64,000 nucleotides of DNA from Rubrobacter tropicus (GTDB lineage Bacteria; Actinomycetota; Rubrobacteria; Rubrobacterales; Rubrobacteraceae). Position numbers and translations under genes: made by a program. Below are positions 55,431 to 63,628 of the stretch, piece by piece. The stretch lies in the NCBI RefSeq assembly GCF_011492945.1, contig NZ_CP045119.1:4030001-4094000 (forward strand), in the 5' to 3' direction. The notes below the pieces were generated by a model that saw only the letters and a program-made list of their open reading frames with translations, did not search any database and was not told where the DNA came from. Numbering within the stretch: position 1 is the stretch's first letter; the number at the start of each line of letters is the position of its first letter.

Positions 55431-56282
55431 TCACCCTGCTTTCATACCCCTCATGTACCGGACGAGCATCCACGAACTCGCCACGGCGAGCAGCCCGAAG
55501 ATGGCCGCCGGTGCCACGGAGGCGGCCTGCCCGTAGAGGGCCATCGCGAACACCATGACCACGATGGCCAGGGCGAGCAGCGGTAGGAAAGTAAGGAGTG
55601 CGCCCGCCAGCGCGTAAGCCACGGCCCGCTTTCGCCGCAGCCAGACGCCCGTTATGGCGAGGGAGGGGAGGATCCAGGCCATGTCCAGCACGTGGACGCC
55701 GTTGGTAGGAGTGCCGTTGTCCGCGATGCTCTGGGGGACGTTGCCGGAGAAGAGGGCGGGTATCACTTCACCCAGCCACACGAAGTAGAAGAGGACGGAG
55801 ACCGCCAGGAGGAACGTGCCGGCCGCCTTCGCGGGCCTTTCTCGCGCGTAGCGCGCTTTAATCCCCTCGAAGTCGGTCGTTGCGAGACCCCCGATCAGGG
55901 CGTACAGCGAGAACCCGAGGAGCGCCACGTAGACCAGGAAAAGGGGGTTGAACCGTATGTGGAACGCGTAGATCACGTACGTGTAGACCAGGTAGACGAG
56001 GACGCCCAGCCAGACCAGCCTGGCCCGGTCCGAACCGCGGTATGCCAGTGCCGCCCCCACCACCAGGGCGGGGAGCGCTACCAACAACGTAACGAGGTCC
56101 TGGCCTACGGCCTGGGCGATCAGGTAAGGCGAATCGCCTCGAAAAACGTCGAAGAGCAATTCGCCCCCGGCCGCTGCCACCACGAGGACGGTGATGGGTA
56201 CGGTCAGCCACAACCACGCCCTGGAGTGGGAGGCGCTTCCGCCCCTCCCGCCTCCCCGGGGCCCGGATTCAAGCACGGCCAT
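55431..56282 (-). CDS. Multi-pass membrane protein of unknown function
   Basis: About 283 residues from ATG 56282 (GAGGGAGG 5 nt upstream), with seven or eight hydrophobic segments such as WLTVPITVLVVAAAGGELLF and WLGVLVYLVYTYVIYAFHI. A soluble loop has DFEGIKARYARERPAKAAG. An upstream ATG at 56354 overlaps the stop of a 32-codon gene and would add 24 polar residues. The family is not recognised, and no enzyme motif is visible. Confidence 0.75.
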   Translation of the reverse strand: MAVLESGPRGGGRGGSASHSRAWLWLTVPITVLVVAAAGGELLFDVFRGDSPYLIAQAVGQDLVTLLVALPALVVGAALAYRGSDRARLVWLGVLVYLVYTYVIYAFHIRFNPLFLVYVALLGFSLYALIGGLATTDFEGIKARYARERPAKAAGTFLLAVSVLFYFVWLGEVIPALFSGNVPQSIADNGTPTNGVHVLDMAWILPSLAITGVWLRRKRAVAYALAGALLTFLPLLALAIVVMVFAMALYGQAASVAPAAIFGLLAVASSWMLVRYMRGMKAG

Positions 56283-56350
56283 TAGTAGCCTCCCTCGTAG
56301 TCTCGCGGGGCGTCGGTGTTCGAGTTGCCCGAGTTTTTCGGAGATCTTCG

Positions 56351-56449
56351 TCATCCGCGACGAACTTCCTTCCGGTAGGTGACGAAGCCGAGCGCGTGGA
56401 TCAGGCCATGCAGGAAAAGCAGTGCTTCGAAAGTGATCCGCAAGAGCAT
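56351..56449 (-). CDS. 32-residue putative membrane peptide
   Basis: ATG 56449 has AAAGGAG 6 nt upstream. The product has one membrane segment (LLRITFEALLFLHGLIHALG) and a basic end. Its stop overlaps an ATG that is in frame with the next membrane protein (ATGA). It is either a real small membrane protein or the cut-off beginning of a larger one. Confidence 0.5.
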   Translation of the reverse strand: MLLRITFEALLFLHGLIHALGFVTYRKEVRRG

Positions 56450-56794
56450 TCGATTCTCCTTTCACCGGGCTGTCAGCCTGAAATTGACCCTAGAACAAGG
56501 AAGGTTTTGTGCCTAGGCGCGAATAAACCATCTTCATGAGCAGTATTGTCCATAGAGTTCTACAGGCCCCCACCCCTGGCCTGGACGCCGATACCCAAAA
56601 CTCCCGCACGAAGCGACGGCCTCCGGTCGCTCATGGGACGTGTGGGGTCACGCCGAGTAGCCTGCTGACCCTGGGGTGCTCAATCGTGACCAGATAAACG
56701 ACACTTTTTGCCCATGGCACGATGGCCTCCCTGGTCCAGACTTGGGGTAGGGGTAAAGGTCGGTGTCAAAGGTAGGTGCCAAGGAGGTGCTGCG
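56450..56794. other. Intergenic stretch without a supported gene
   Basis: No convincing coding frame is seen on either strand between the small membrane gene and the 56-residue gene. The segment is the divergent control region of both neighbours. GTAAAGGTCGGTGTCAAAGG contains two GTMAAGGT-like units near 56755. Confidence 0.4.
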
Positions 56795-56965
56795 ATGGCG
56801 TTGTCTAGATCGCGAGCTTTCTGGGGTGCCGGGTTGTCCGTCGCGGGAGGCCTGCCCCTGCTCCGGTCCCCCGGCGCCCCGACGAGAGCGGAGATCTCTG
56901 GCCGGCCTTCCTCGGGGCAGCCGGCATCAGGTTCCCCGACCGACGCCGAGGGGCGCGGGACGTGA
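56795..56965 (+). CDS. 56-residue protein coupled to the PEP-utilising enzyme
   Basis: ATG 56795 follows AAGGAGG. The product has a hydrophobic start (RAFWGAGLSVAGGLPLL) and a Ser/Pro/Gly-rich end. Its TGA overlaps the next GTG (GTGA). It could be a short secreted or membrane peptide or a coupling leader. No family was recognised. Confidence 0.5.
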   Translation: MALSRSRAFWGAGLSVAGGLPLLRSPGAPTRAEISGRPSSGQPASGSPTDAEGRGT

Positions 56966-59721
56966 CGTACACACTCCGGTTGGACAGGATACACAAGGAA
57001 GACATCGCGCTCGCCGGCGGCAAGGGCGCCAACCTGGGCGAGCTCGGCCGCGCCGGACTTCCCGTGCCGCCCGGCTTCGTTATCACCACCCGGGCCTACG
57101 ACGCCTTCGCCGATGCGGGAGGGCTGGGTGACGAAACCCTGGTCCTCGCGTCGCGGGCGGATAGTCCGGCGGCGTTCGAGACGGCGGCGGAGAGGATCCA
57201 CGCGCTTTTTGACCGGGCCGGGATTCCGGAGGGCGTGGAGGCCGAGATCCGTGACGCATACGAGAGGCTGGGCGAAGACGGTCAGGCACCCGTCGCCGTC
57301 CGTTCTTCGGCGACCGCCGAGGACCTGCCCGGGGCGAGCTTCGCCGGCCAGCAGGAGACCTACCTGAACGTCCGCGGCCCGAAACCGTTAATGGACGCGG
57401 TCAGGGGTTGCTGGGCCAGCCTCTGGACGGCGCGGGCGATGGCCTACAGGCAGAAACAGAGAATAGACCCCTCCTCCGTCAGCCTGGCGGTGGTGGTGCA
57501 ACGGATGGTCGATGCCGACGCCGCCGGGATACTGTTCACCGCCGATCCCGTAACCGGCAGGCGCGACCGGATCGTTATCAGCGCGACCTGGGGGCTCGGC
57601 GAGGCCGTGGTCGGGGGCAAGGTCACCCCGGACACGCTCGTCGTCGACGGTTCAAGCGGGCGCGTCGTCTCCCGCGAGACGGCGGACAAACAGGTTATGA
57701 CCGTCTACACGGATGACGGAACAGCGGAGAAGCCCGTGCCGGATGCCCGGCGCCTGGAGCCGGTGATCGGAGATGGGGAGGCGGCGGAGCTTGCGCGCTA
57801 CGGGACGCGGATCGAGAATCTGTACGGGACCCCGCAAGATATCGAGTGGGCACTCTCGGGCGGGAGGTTCTTTGTGCTACAGGCGCGCCCCATCACCGCC
57901 CTGCCAGCGGAGAGAATGGAGCCGCCGAGCGACTGGACCGTCCCAGATCCGAAAGGCTTCTACTCACGCAACAGCATCGTCGAGCTCTTGCCCGACCCGC
58001 TCTCGCCGCTGTTCGCCTCCCTCGCGGCCGACCCGGTTGCGCAAACACTCCAGCGAGTCTTCGACGAGCTACTAGGAGAGAATGTCTTCGCAGAGAAGGG
58101 TATCGAGTTCGTCACGATCAACGGCTACGCCTACTATTACATGCGGATCACACCCCGGGTGGCGTGGCGGATGACGCGCGTGATCCCGGGGGCGATGCGA
58201 GAGATGGTCTTTCGCCAGTCCGGCGAGAGGCTCTGGCGCAAGGAGTACCGTCCGCGCTACGCAGGGGCGGTCGAAGAGCGGGCGGCGAAGTCGCCTGAGG
58301 AATTACCGGCGACAAGGCTTCTCTCTGGGGTGGAAGAGTTACTCTACAGCGGGGCCGAGTACTACACGTCCGTGCAGATGGTCCTCCCGGCGGCTTACGT
58401 GGGCGAGGCACTCTTCGCCTGGTTCTACGACCGGCTGATCAAACGCGGCGGGGATCCCCCCTCGCAGGCCTTCCTGCTCGGCTTCGACAGCGCGCCGATC
58501 CGGGCCGACAAGTCCCTCTACGACCTCGCCGAATGGTGCCGCAACCGTCCCGCCCTCGCCGCCGCGCTGATGGATACGCCATCTGAGAGCGCGCCCGGCC
58601 TGACGGAGATGGTCCTTCCGCCTTCCGGGGTGGACGATGCCGCGTGGCGCGAATGGCGCTCGCGCTTCGGACGGCACCTCGACCGTTACGGGCGCATGGT
58701 CTACGACCTCGACTTCGCCAAGCCGGTCCCGGCCGACGATCCCGGGCCCACCTTCGATACGCTCAAGTACTACCTGCGGGGTGAGGGAAGGAACCCCCAC
58801 GAACGCCAGCGCGACGCCGTTCGCCAGAGAGAACGCCACACCGGGGAGGCGATCTCCCGCCTGGGGGGCGTCCGCCTGCGGGTTTTCCGCGGGCTCCTCT
58901 CCTGGACGCAGAAGTACGCCCCGCTGCGCGAAGACGCCCTGGCGGACGTCGGGCTGGCCTGGCCCCTGATGCGCGAGATGCTCCTCGAACTCGGCCGCCG
59001 GCTGGTCGCGGCCAGCGCCATCGAGAAGCCGGATGACGTTTTCTGGCTGGACGGAGACGAGTTGAGAGGCCTGGCCGTGGCCCTGGACGAGGGCCAAAGA
59101 AGGCTCGAAGACCGATCCGAAGTCGTTCGCGGACGGAGGGCGCGGTGGCGGGCGCAGAAGCTCGTCACGCCCCCGAACTTGCTCCCCGAAGGGAGGCGGT
59201 TCATGGGCCTCGATATGGAGCGCTGGATGCCCGCCCGCTCGGGGGAACAGGACGGGAATGTTATCGAGGGCGTGGGCGCGAGCCCGGGAACGGTCACGGC
59301 CCGCGCCCGTCTCCTCGAAGGCCCGGACGACTTCGGAGAGATAGAGCCGGGCGAGGTGCTGGTTGCTGGTATTACGACCCCGGCCTGGACGCCGCTCTTC
59401 GCCGTGGCCTCGGCCGTGGTCACAGACATCGGCGGCCCTTTGAGCCACGGCTCTATCGTGGCGCGCGAGTACGGCATCCCCGCCGTCCTCGGTACCGGGG
59501 CGGCGACGAAACGCATCTCAAGCGGCCAGAGCGTCAGGGTCGACGGCGACGCCGGCACGGTCACGCTCCTGGACGGGACGGACGAGGATGAAGCCGGACG
59601 GCCTTCGCCGGAGATCGCGGCCAGGACGCGTGGCGCCTTGACGCCCTGGAGGATCCCGCTCTCCATCCTCGCTATCGGGGTCGCGGCCATCGTGTGGTGG
59701 AGGGCCCGAAAACGGAGCTAG
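56962..59721 (+). CDS. PEP-synthase/rifampin-phosphotransferase-like enzyme with a C-terminal membrane anchor
   Basis: 919 residues from GTG 56962. The N-terminal PPDK-type ATP-binding domain (about 1-330) holds GGKGANLGELGRAGLPVPPG and RSSATAEDLPGASFAGQQ. A long middle domain (about 340-790) is of the type that binds acceptor in rifampin phosphotransferases. The swivelling phosphohistidine domain is near the end, with GGPLSHGSIVAREYG (His829). PpsA instead has a C-terminal TIM barrel, absent here. The last 25 residues (IPLSILAIGVAAIVWW) form a membrane helix, unusual for this family. The acceptor substrate is unknown. Confidence 0.85.
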   Translation: MTYTLRLDRIHKEDIALAGGKGANLGELGRAGLPVPPGFVITTRAYDAFADAGGLGDETLVLASRADSPAAFETAAERIHALFDRAGIPEGVEAEIRDAYERLGEDGQAPVAVRSSATAEDLPGASFAGQQETYLNVRGPKPLMDAVRGCWASLWTARAMAYRQKQRIDPSSVSLAVVVQRMVDADAAGILFTADPVTGRRDRIVISATWGLGEAVVGGKVTPDTLVVDGSSGRVVSRETADKQVMTVYTDDGTAEKPVPDARRLEPVIGDGEAAELARYGTRIENLYGTPQDIEWALSGGRFFVLQARPITALPAERMEPPSDWTVPDPKGFYSRNSIVELLPDPLSPLFASLAADPVAQTLQRVFDELLGENVFAEKGIEFVTINGYAYYYMRITPRVAWRMTRVIPGAMREMVFRQSGERLWRKEYRPRYAGAVEERAAKSPEELPATRLLSGVEELLYSGAEYYTSVQMVLPAAYVGEALFAWFYDRLIKRGGDPPSQAFLLGFDSAPIRADKSLYDLAEWCRNRPALAAALMDTPSESAPGLTEMVLPPSGVDDAAWREWRSRFGRHLDRYGRMVYDLDFAKPVPADDPGPTFDTLKYYLRGEGRNPHERQRDAVRQRERHTGEAISRLGGVRLRVFRGLLSWTQKYAPLREDALADVGLAWPLMREMLLELGRRLVAASAIEKPDDVFWLDGDELRGLAVALDEGQRRLEDRSEVVRGRRARWRAQKLVTPPNLLPEGRRFMGLDMERWMPARSGEQDGNVIEGVGASPGTVTARARLLEGPDDFGEIEPGEVLVAGITTPAWTPLFAVASAVVTDIGGPLSHGSIVAREYGIPAVLGTGAATKRISSGQSVRVDGDAGTVTLLDGTDEDEAGRPSPEIAARTRGALTPWRIPLSILAIGVAAIVWWRARKRS

Positions 59722-59890
59722 AGCGGTTTGTGGAAGGACCGAGCCAATCCAGGACTCAGGCTTTTAGGTTCTGAGGGGTGGGGGCTTGCCCCGGGTTTCG
59801 TGGCCCGCCCCTCGAAACCTCGATGCCTCGAAACCTCACCAACATCGAATCCAGTCCTTACGCAAACCGCCGTAGAGGCAGCACCGGGAC
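59722..59890. repeat. Family A intergenic hairpin repeat, copy A6
   Basis: GGCTTTTAGGTTCTGAGG is followed by GGGGCTTGCCCCGGGTTTCG and then by CCTCGAAACCTCGATGCCTC, so the element folds back on itself. GAGCGGTTTGTGGAAG at the left end matches copy A3. Confidence 0.55.
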
Positions 59891-59895
59891 GCCGC

Positions 59896-60909
59896 TTACG
59901 CACGGGGCTTCTTCGCCGTTTCGTTGGGAGCCCTCACGGCGTCGAGGCGGGTGCGGAATTCATCGTTGCCCATCACGGCCTTGCAGTGTTCAAACCGGTC
60001 GGTGGCGTAGGCCCAATAGTCGGTGGCCGGGCTGCCGTTCGCGTGCTGAACGAGGCCCCAGAGGCCCCAGAAGTAATCGCTGATCGCCTTGTGCAGAACC
60101 ACGCGGTCGTAGAGTCCCGGCGGCACGGCGCCACCGCAGTAGGCTTCCATCATCACCCGGTCCTGTTCGGGGTCGAAGCCCGTCTCCACGGAGAGGTTGC
60201 CGAGGTCGCACATGGGGTCGTTCATCCCCGAGTACTCCCAGTCGATGAGGTAGACGCTTCCGCCGACCTCCACGAAGTTCTCGGGGCACGTGTCGTTGTG
60301 ACACGGGGCGGCTGGTACGGAGGCAGCCTTGAGCACCTGACGTACCGCCTCCGCCCCGTGCTTTACCTCGTGGAAGACGTCCGGCAGCGGGGAATTCAGG
60401 CCGCGAAGGAGTTCGAAGTAGTAGTCGATCGGGGCGTAAGGGCCGAAGCGGGACTTGAAAGCCTTACCGATACCGTGGACCCGCCTTAGCGTCAGCGCGG
60501 CGCGGGCGATAGCCTCCGGGTCGTCGTGGAGCCCTATCCTGTCCATGTGCGGACCCTCGATAAACCGGGAGAGCATGGTGCCGTCGTCCGGGTCGAAGAA
60601 GAGAACCTCCGCGTTGAGCCCGGCCTCCGTCGCGATCCTGGCGTTGTGCTCCTCGGCGCCCCGGTCTATGTAGGATGATGTCCCCTTCCCGGCGACCCGC
60701 AGCACGTAAGCGCTGCCGTGCGCTGTCAGCTTGTAGCTCAGGTTCGTGAAGGAGTCGAGTGGCTCGACCTCGACGTCCTCCCACCGGGTGCCGGCGAACA
60801 CAGGCACACACCCCAGCGCGGCCTGGATCTTCGCCAGCGTCTCCCCCGCCGGCGCCGCGGTCACCGGGCGCGCCTCCCTGAAAGCCCCCTCCCGACTCTC
60901 GACATCCAT
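59896..60909 (-). CDS. Choline/ethanolamine kinase-like phosphotransferase
   Basis: 337 residues of the aminoglycoside phosphotransferase fold. The kinase hallmarks are AAPCHNDTCPENFVEV (catalytic Asp and Asn) and VYLIDWEYSGMNDPMCDLG (Mg-binding Asp, and the choline-kinase-type WEYSG). The N-lobe has SYKLTAHGSAYVLRVAGKG. LicA-like bacterial choline kinases are close relatives. It is 79 nt downstream of the sulfotransferase-HAD gene on the same strand. Substrate (choline or another amino alcohol) is inferred. Confidence 0.83.
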   Translation of the reverse strand: MDVESREGAFREARPVTAAPAGETLAKIQAALGCVPVFAGTRWEDVEVEPLDSFTNLSYKLTAHGSAYVLRVAGKGTSSYIDRGAEEHNARIATEAGLNAEVLFFDPDDGTMLSRFIEGPHMDRIGLHDDPEAIARAALTLRRVHGIGKAFKSRFGPYAPIDYYFELLRGLNSPLPDVFHEVKHGAEAVRQVLKAASVPAAPCHNDTCPENFVEVGGSVYLIDWEYSGMNDPMCDLGNLSVETGFDPEQDRVMMEAYCGGAVPPGLYDRVVLHKAISDYFWGLWGLVQHANGSPATDYWAYATDRFEHCKAVMGNDEFRTRLDAVRAPNETAKKPRA

Positions 60910-60988
60910 TTGTTTCCTCCGTGATAAGTCCCTGCCGACCGGAACTACGGCGGGCGACCAGTCGTCTCGGAGCTCCCGGCCCCTCGTG

Positions 60989-62428
60989 TCAGGCCGGACG
61001 CCCGGACGCCCCGCCGTCCAGGCGGAGAACCGGCCATTCCCGGGCCTCGGCGTGGGCGCCCAAGACGGGATCTGGGTTCACGGCGACAGGGTTGTCCACC
61101 AGTTCCAGCAACGGCAGGTCGTTGTGGGAATCAGTGTAAAAATGGCTGCCCGCGAGGTTTCGACCGGTCTTCCGCATCCACTCGACGAGCCGCTTCACCT
61201 TGCCCTCCCGAAAAGTGGGGGTTCCGAGGACACGTCCGGTATAGCGATGCTGGTGGTGCTCTAGTTCGACGGACAAGAGCGAGGGGATGCCGAAACGGTC
61301 GGCGATGGGTTCGCTTACGAAGCTGTTGCTCGCGGTGACGATCGCCAGGTCTCCCCCCGCGTCGCGGTGTCCCTCTACCAGATCCACAGCCGCGTCCGTG
61401 ATCATTGGCTCGATGCGCGAGGACATGAACTCTTTACGCCACCGGCGGAGGGCCTCGGGCGGGTGCTTGATGAGGGGCTCTAGCTGAAACTTCAACGACT
61501 CGTGGATGTCCAGGGTCCCGGCCTCGTACTCGCCGTAGAGGCGTTCGTTCTCGGCGCGGGCGTCTTCCCCGTCGAGGACGCCCGCGTCGACGAGGAACTC
61601 GCACCAGGCGTGCTCGCTGTCGCCGGCCAGCAGGGTGTTGTCCAGATCGTAAAGAACGAGCGCCACAACCACGACACTATACCAACTCCGGGTCGGCACG
61701 AGCCTGGCCGGTCGGACGGAGCTCCTCTCGTAGAGCTCCTCGTAGTACGGCAGGCAACGCTCGTAGACGTCCTCCAGACCGGCCGGCACCTCCGTGTCGT
61801 CTTCGAGCGGCTGGTCCTTGATACCGGTGCTCTCCTGCGCCTCGCGGTGCCACTCGGACCACATCTCCCACCCAGGGACCGTGCCAGGCTCCCAGGAGAG
61901 AGCCTCCGGCATGAACGGCACGCCAAGCTTCTCGCAGTAGGCCCGTATCGTGCCCTCGGGGTTCGCCGTGAGGTCGGAGGCGTCCACGACGGCCGGATCT
62001 TCCCCGTTCTCCACGGCCAGGCCGAACAGCCTGTGTTGCTGTTCGTAGCCGGCCTCCTCGAAAGTGAAATCGGGCCAGAAGCCGTAGATCGAGGCGATAA
62101 CCGGCGCGGGCTCCCGGATGATGAACGTGTTGGTGAACTCCGAGACGAACTTCCTGCTCATGAAGCCGGCCACGTGGGAGGCCATGTCCTTTAAAAACAC
62201 GGGCTTACCCCGGCGCCCGAGCAGCCGCGCCAACACCTCGTTGGGCTCGTACTCCTCCTTGGGCTCCGTGCCGGCGAAGCGGTCGCTGCGGCGCGAGGGC
62301 GAGTAGTAGTAGGAGACGGAGAAAGGCTCGTGGAAGACCTCGAAATCCCCCCGCTCGACGAAGACCCGCTCCAGCGCGGTCGAGACGGACCGGGGCACGG
62401 CCCAGAGGGCGACCGGCTTGCATGTCAT
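60989..62428 (-). CDS. Fusion of a sulfotransferase-like domain and a HAD phosphatase
   Basis: 479 residues from ATG 62428, which overlaps the USP stop by 1 nt. Residues 1-250 resemble P-loop sulfotransferases (ALWAVPRSVSTALERVF, FIIREPAPVIASIYGFWPDF). From about residue 257 a HAD-IB phosphatase follows: LYDLDNTLLAGDSEHAW with the nucleophile Asp, IVTASNSF for motif II and FYTDSHNDLPLLELVDNPVA for motifs III/IV. The fusion joins group transfer with dephosphorylation and stands next to a choline-kinase-like gene. Chemistry remains a guess. The frame is open through the junction (VVVVALVLYDLDNT), so the fusion looks genuine. Confidence 0.83.
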   Translation of the reverse strand: MTCKPVALWAVPRSVSTALERVFVERGDFEVFHEPFSVSYYYSPSRRSDRFAGTEPKEEYEPNEVLARLLGRRGKPVFLKDMASHVAGFMSRKFVSEFTNTFIIREPAPVIASIYGFWPDFTFEEAGYEQQHRLFGLAVENGEDPAVVDASDLTANPEGTIRAYCEKLGVPFMPEALSWEPGTVPGWEMWSEWHREAQESTGIKDQPLEDDTEVPAGLEDVYERCLPYYEELYERSSVRPARLVPTRSWYSVVVVALVLYDLDNTLLAGDSEHAWCEFLVDAGVLDGEDARAENERLYGEYEAGTLDIHESLKFQLEPLIKHPPEALRRWRKEFMSSRIEPMITDAAVDLVEGHRDAGGDLAIVTASNSFVSEPIADRFGIPSLLSVELEHHQHRYTGRVLGTPTFREGKVKRLVEWMRKTGRNLAGSHFYTDSHNDLPLLELVDNPVAVNPDPVLGAHAEAREWPVLRLDGGASGRPA

Positions 62429-63345
62429 CAACGCGCCTCCCCGGATCTCTCCCGTGCCGGACAGACCAGAACCGGGCAGCGCGACGCCCTGACCACCTTC
62501 GTGGAGACGCTGCCCAACCTGGCGTAACCGCGTTTTATGGTCTCGGCGCCCCCGAACCCGCGGCTTCCGACCGCCACGAGGGCCGGTTCCGTCTCCCGGG
62601 CCACGCCCAGGATGAGCGCGGCGGCGTCGCCCACACCGACCTTGACCTCCGGCGCGCGTCCCAGGGGTCCCTTCAACGCCGCGGCCCTCTCCCGCAGGGT
62701 CTCTTCCGCCCTTCGCAGCGCATCCTCGACCACGCGGGCGTCCGGAGTCTCCTCTTCCGAGACCTCCGGGAGCGAGGGATAGGCGTGGACCAGGAAGCCC
62801 CGGGCGCCGAACAGACCGCCGATGCCCGCGGCGAGCTTTCCGGCCTCGGTGGACTCCCGGGAGGAGTCGTCACCCGTAACGACGCTGGCCGGCGGCCAGG
62901 GTTTCCCATCCCCGCGCAGGATGAGGACCGGACAGAAAGACTTGTAGACGAGGTCCTCCGAGACGCTGCCCATGACGAGGCGCTCCACCGGCCCCCGCCC
63001 CCGGCTGCCGACGAGGATCATGCCCGCCTCGAGGTCTTTGGCGAGGTCCAGTATCTCCTCCGACGGCCGCCCGAACCTGAGATGGGCCCGGGCGACGACA
63101 CCTCCGGCATCCTCGATGCTCTTCGTCTGCCAACCCAACAACTCCTCGGCCTCCCGGGCGAACAGGAAGGAATAGTCCTTCGGTATGCTCTCCGGCCGGT
63201 CGTGGTCGGACAGGCTCCTGCCGACGTGTACGACGTGCAACCCGGCCCCGCTTCTGGTCGATAGGTCGACGGCGGCCGTGGTCGCGAGTTCGGCATCCGG
63301 CGAGCCGTCGGTGGCCAGGAGGATCTTGCCCGGTAGCACGCTCAT
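62428..63345 (-). CDS. Universal stress protein with two USP domains
   Basis: 305 residues. The first domain (1-150) has ILLATDGSPDAELATTAAVD and the ATP-binding GSRGRGPVERLVMGS. The second has GSRGFGGAETIKRGYARLGS, a weaker nucleotide motif. Tandem USP proteins are common stress proteins of actinobacteria. It heads the operon with the sulfotransferase-HAD fusion and choline kinase. Confidence 0.92.
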   Translation of the reverse strand: MSVLPGKILLATDGSPDAELATTAAVDLSTRSGAGLHVVHVGRSLSDHDRPESIPKDYSFLFAREAEELLGWQTKSIEDAGGVVARAHLRFGRPSEEILDLAKDLEAGMILVGSRGRGPVERLVMGSVSEDLVYKSFCPVLILRGDGKPWPPASVVTGDDSSRESTEAGKLAAGIGGLFGARGFLVHAYPSLPEVSEEETPDARVVEDALRRAEETLRERAAALKGPLGRAPEVKVGVGDAAALILGVARETEPALVAVGSRGFGGAETIKRGYARLGSVSTKVVRASRCPVLVCPARERSGEAR

Positions 63346-63628
63346 CCGTCCCCCTTCCGGCTAGGGTTTGTCGGAGCCCCGCGCCCGACGACTTGCCCCC
63401 GGGCGCGAACCGCCTTCCGATGCTTTACGAAAGGTTAGTCGACGGTCGCGCGCCCCGACTGGTCAGGTTGGCCCAAGACGCTGGTCACTATTGTCCAAAA
63501 ACGACCTCGCGGGCGACGAGTTCCGGCACTAGTCAACCTTGACCAGCAAGAACGGCAAATCTTGTCATGCAACGGGGGCCGCGGAGCGTCAGAGTAGTAG
63601 CGGTACAGAGATGCGGAAAGGGGTAGTC

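Noticed and set aside
63430-63560. GGTCAGGTTGG / CAACCTTGACC inverted units upstream of the DUF4870 gene as an operator
   Set aside because: The arms are imperfect and widely spaced and no regulator gene is nearby; support is too weak to list as a feature.
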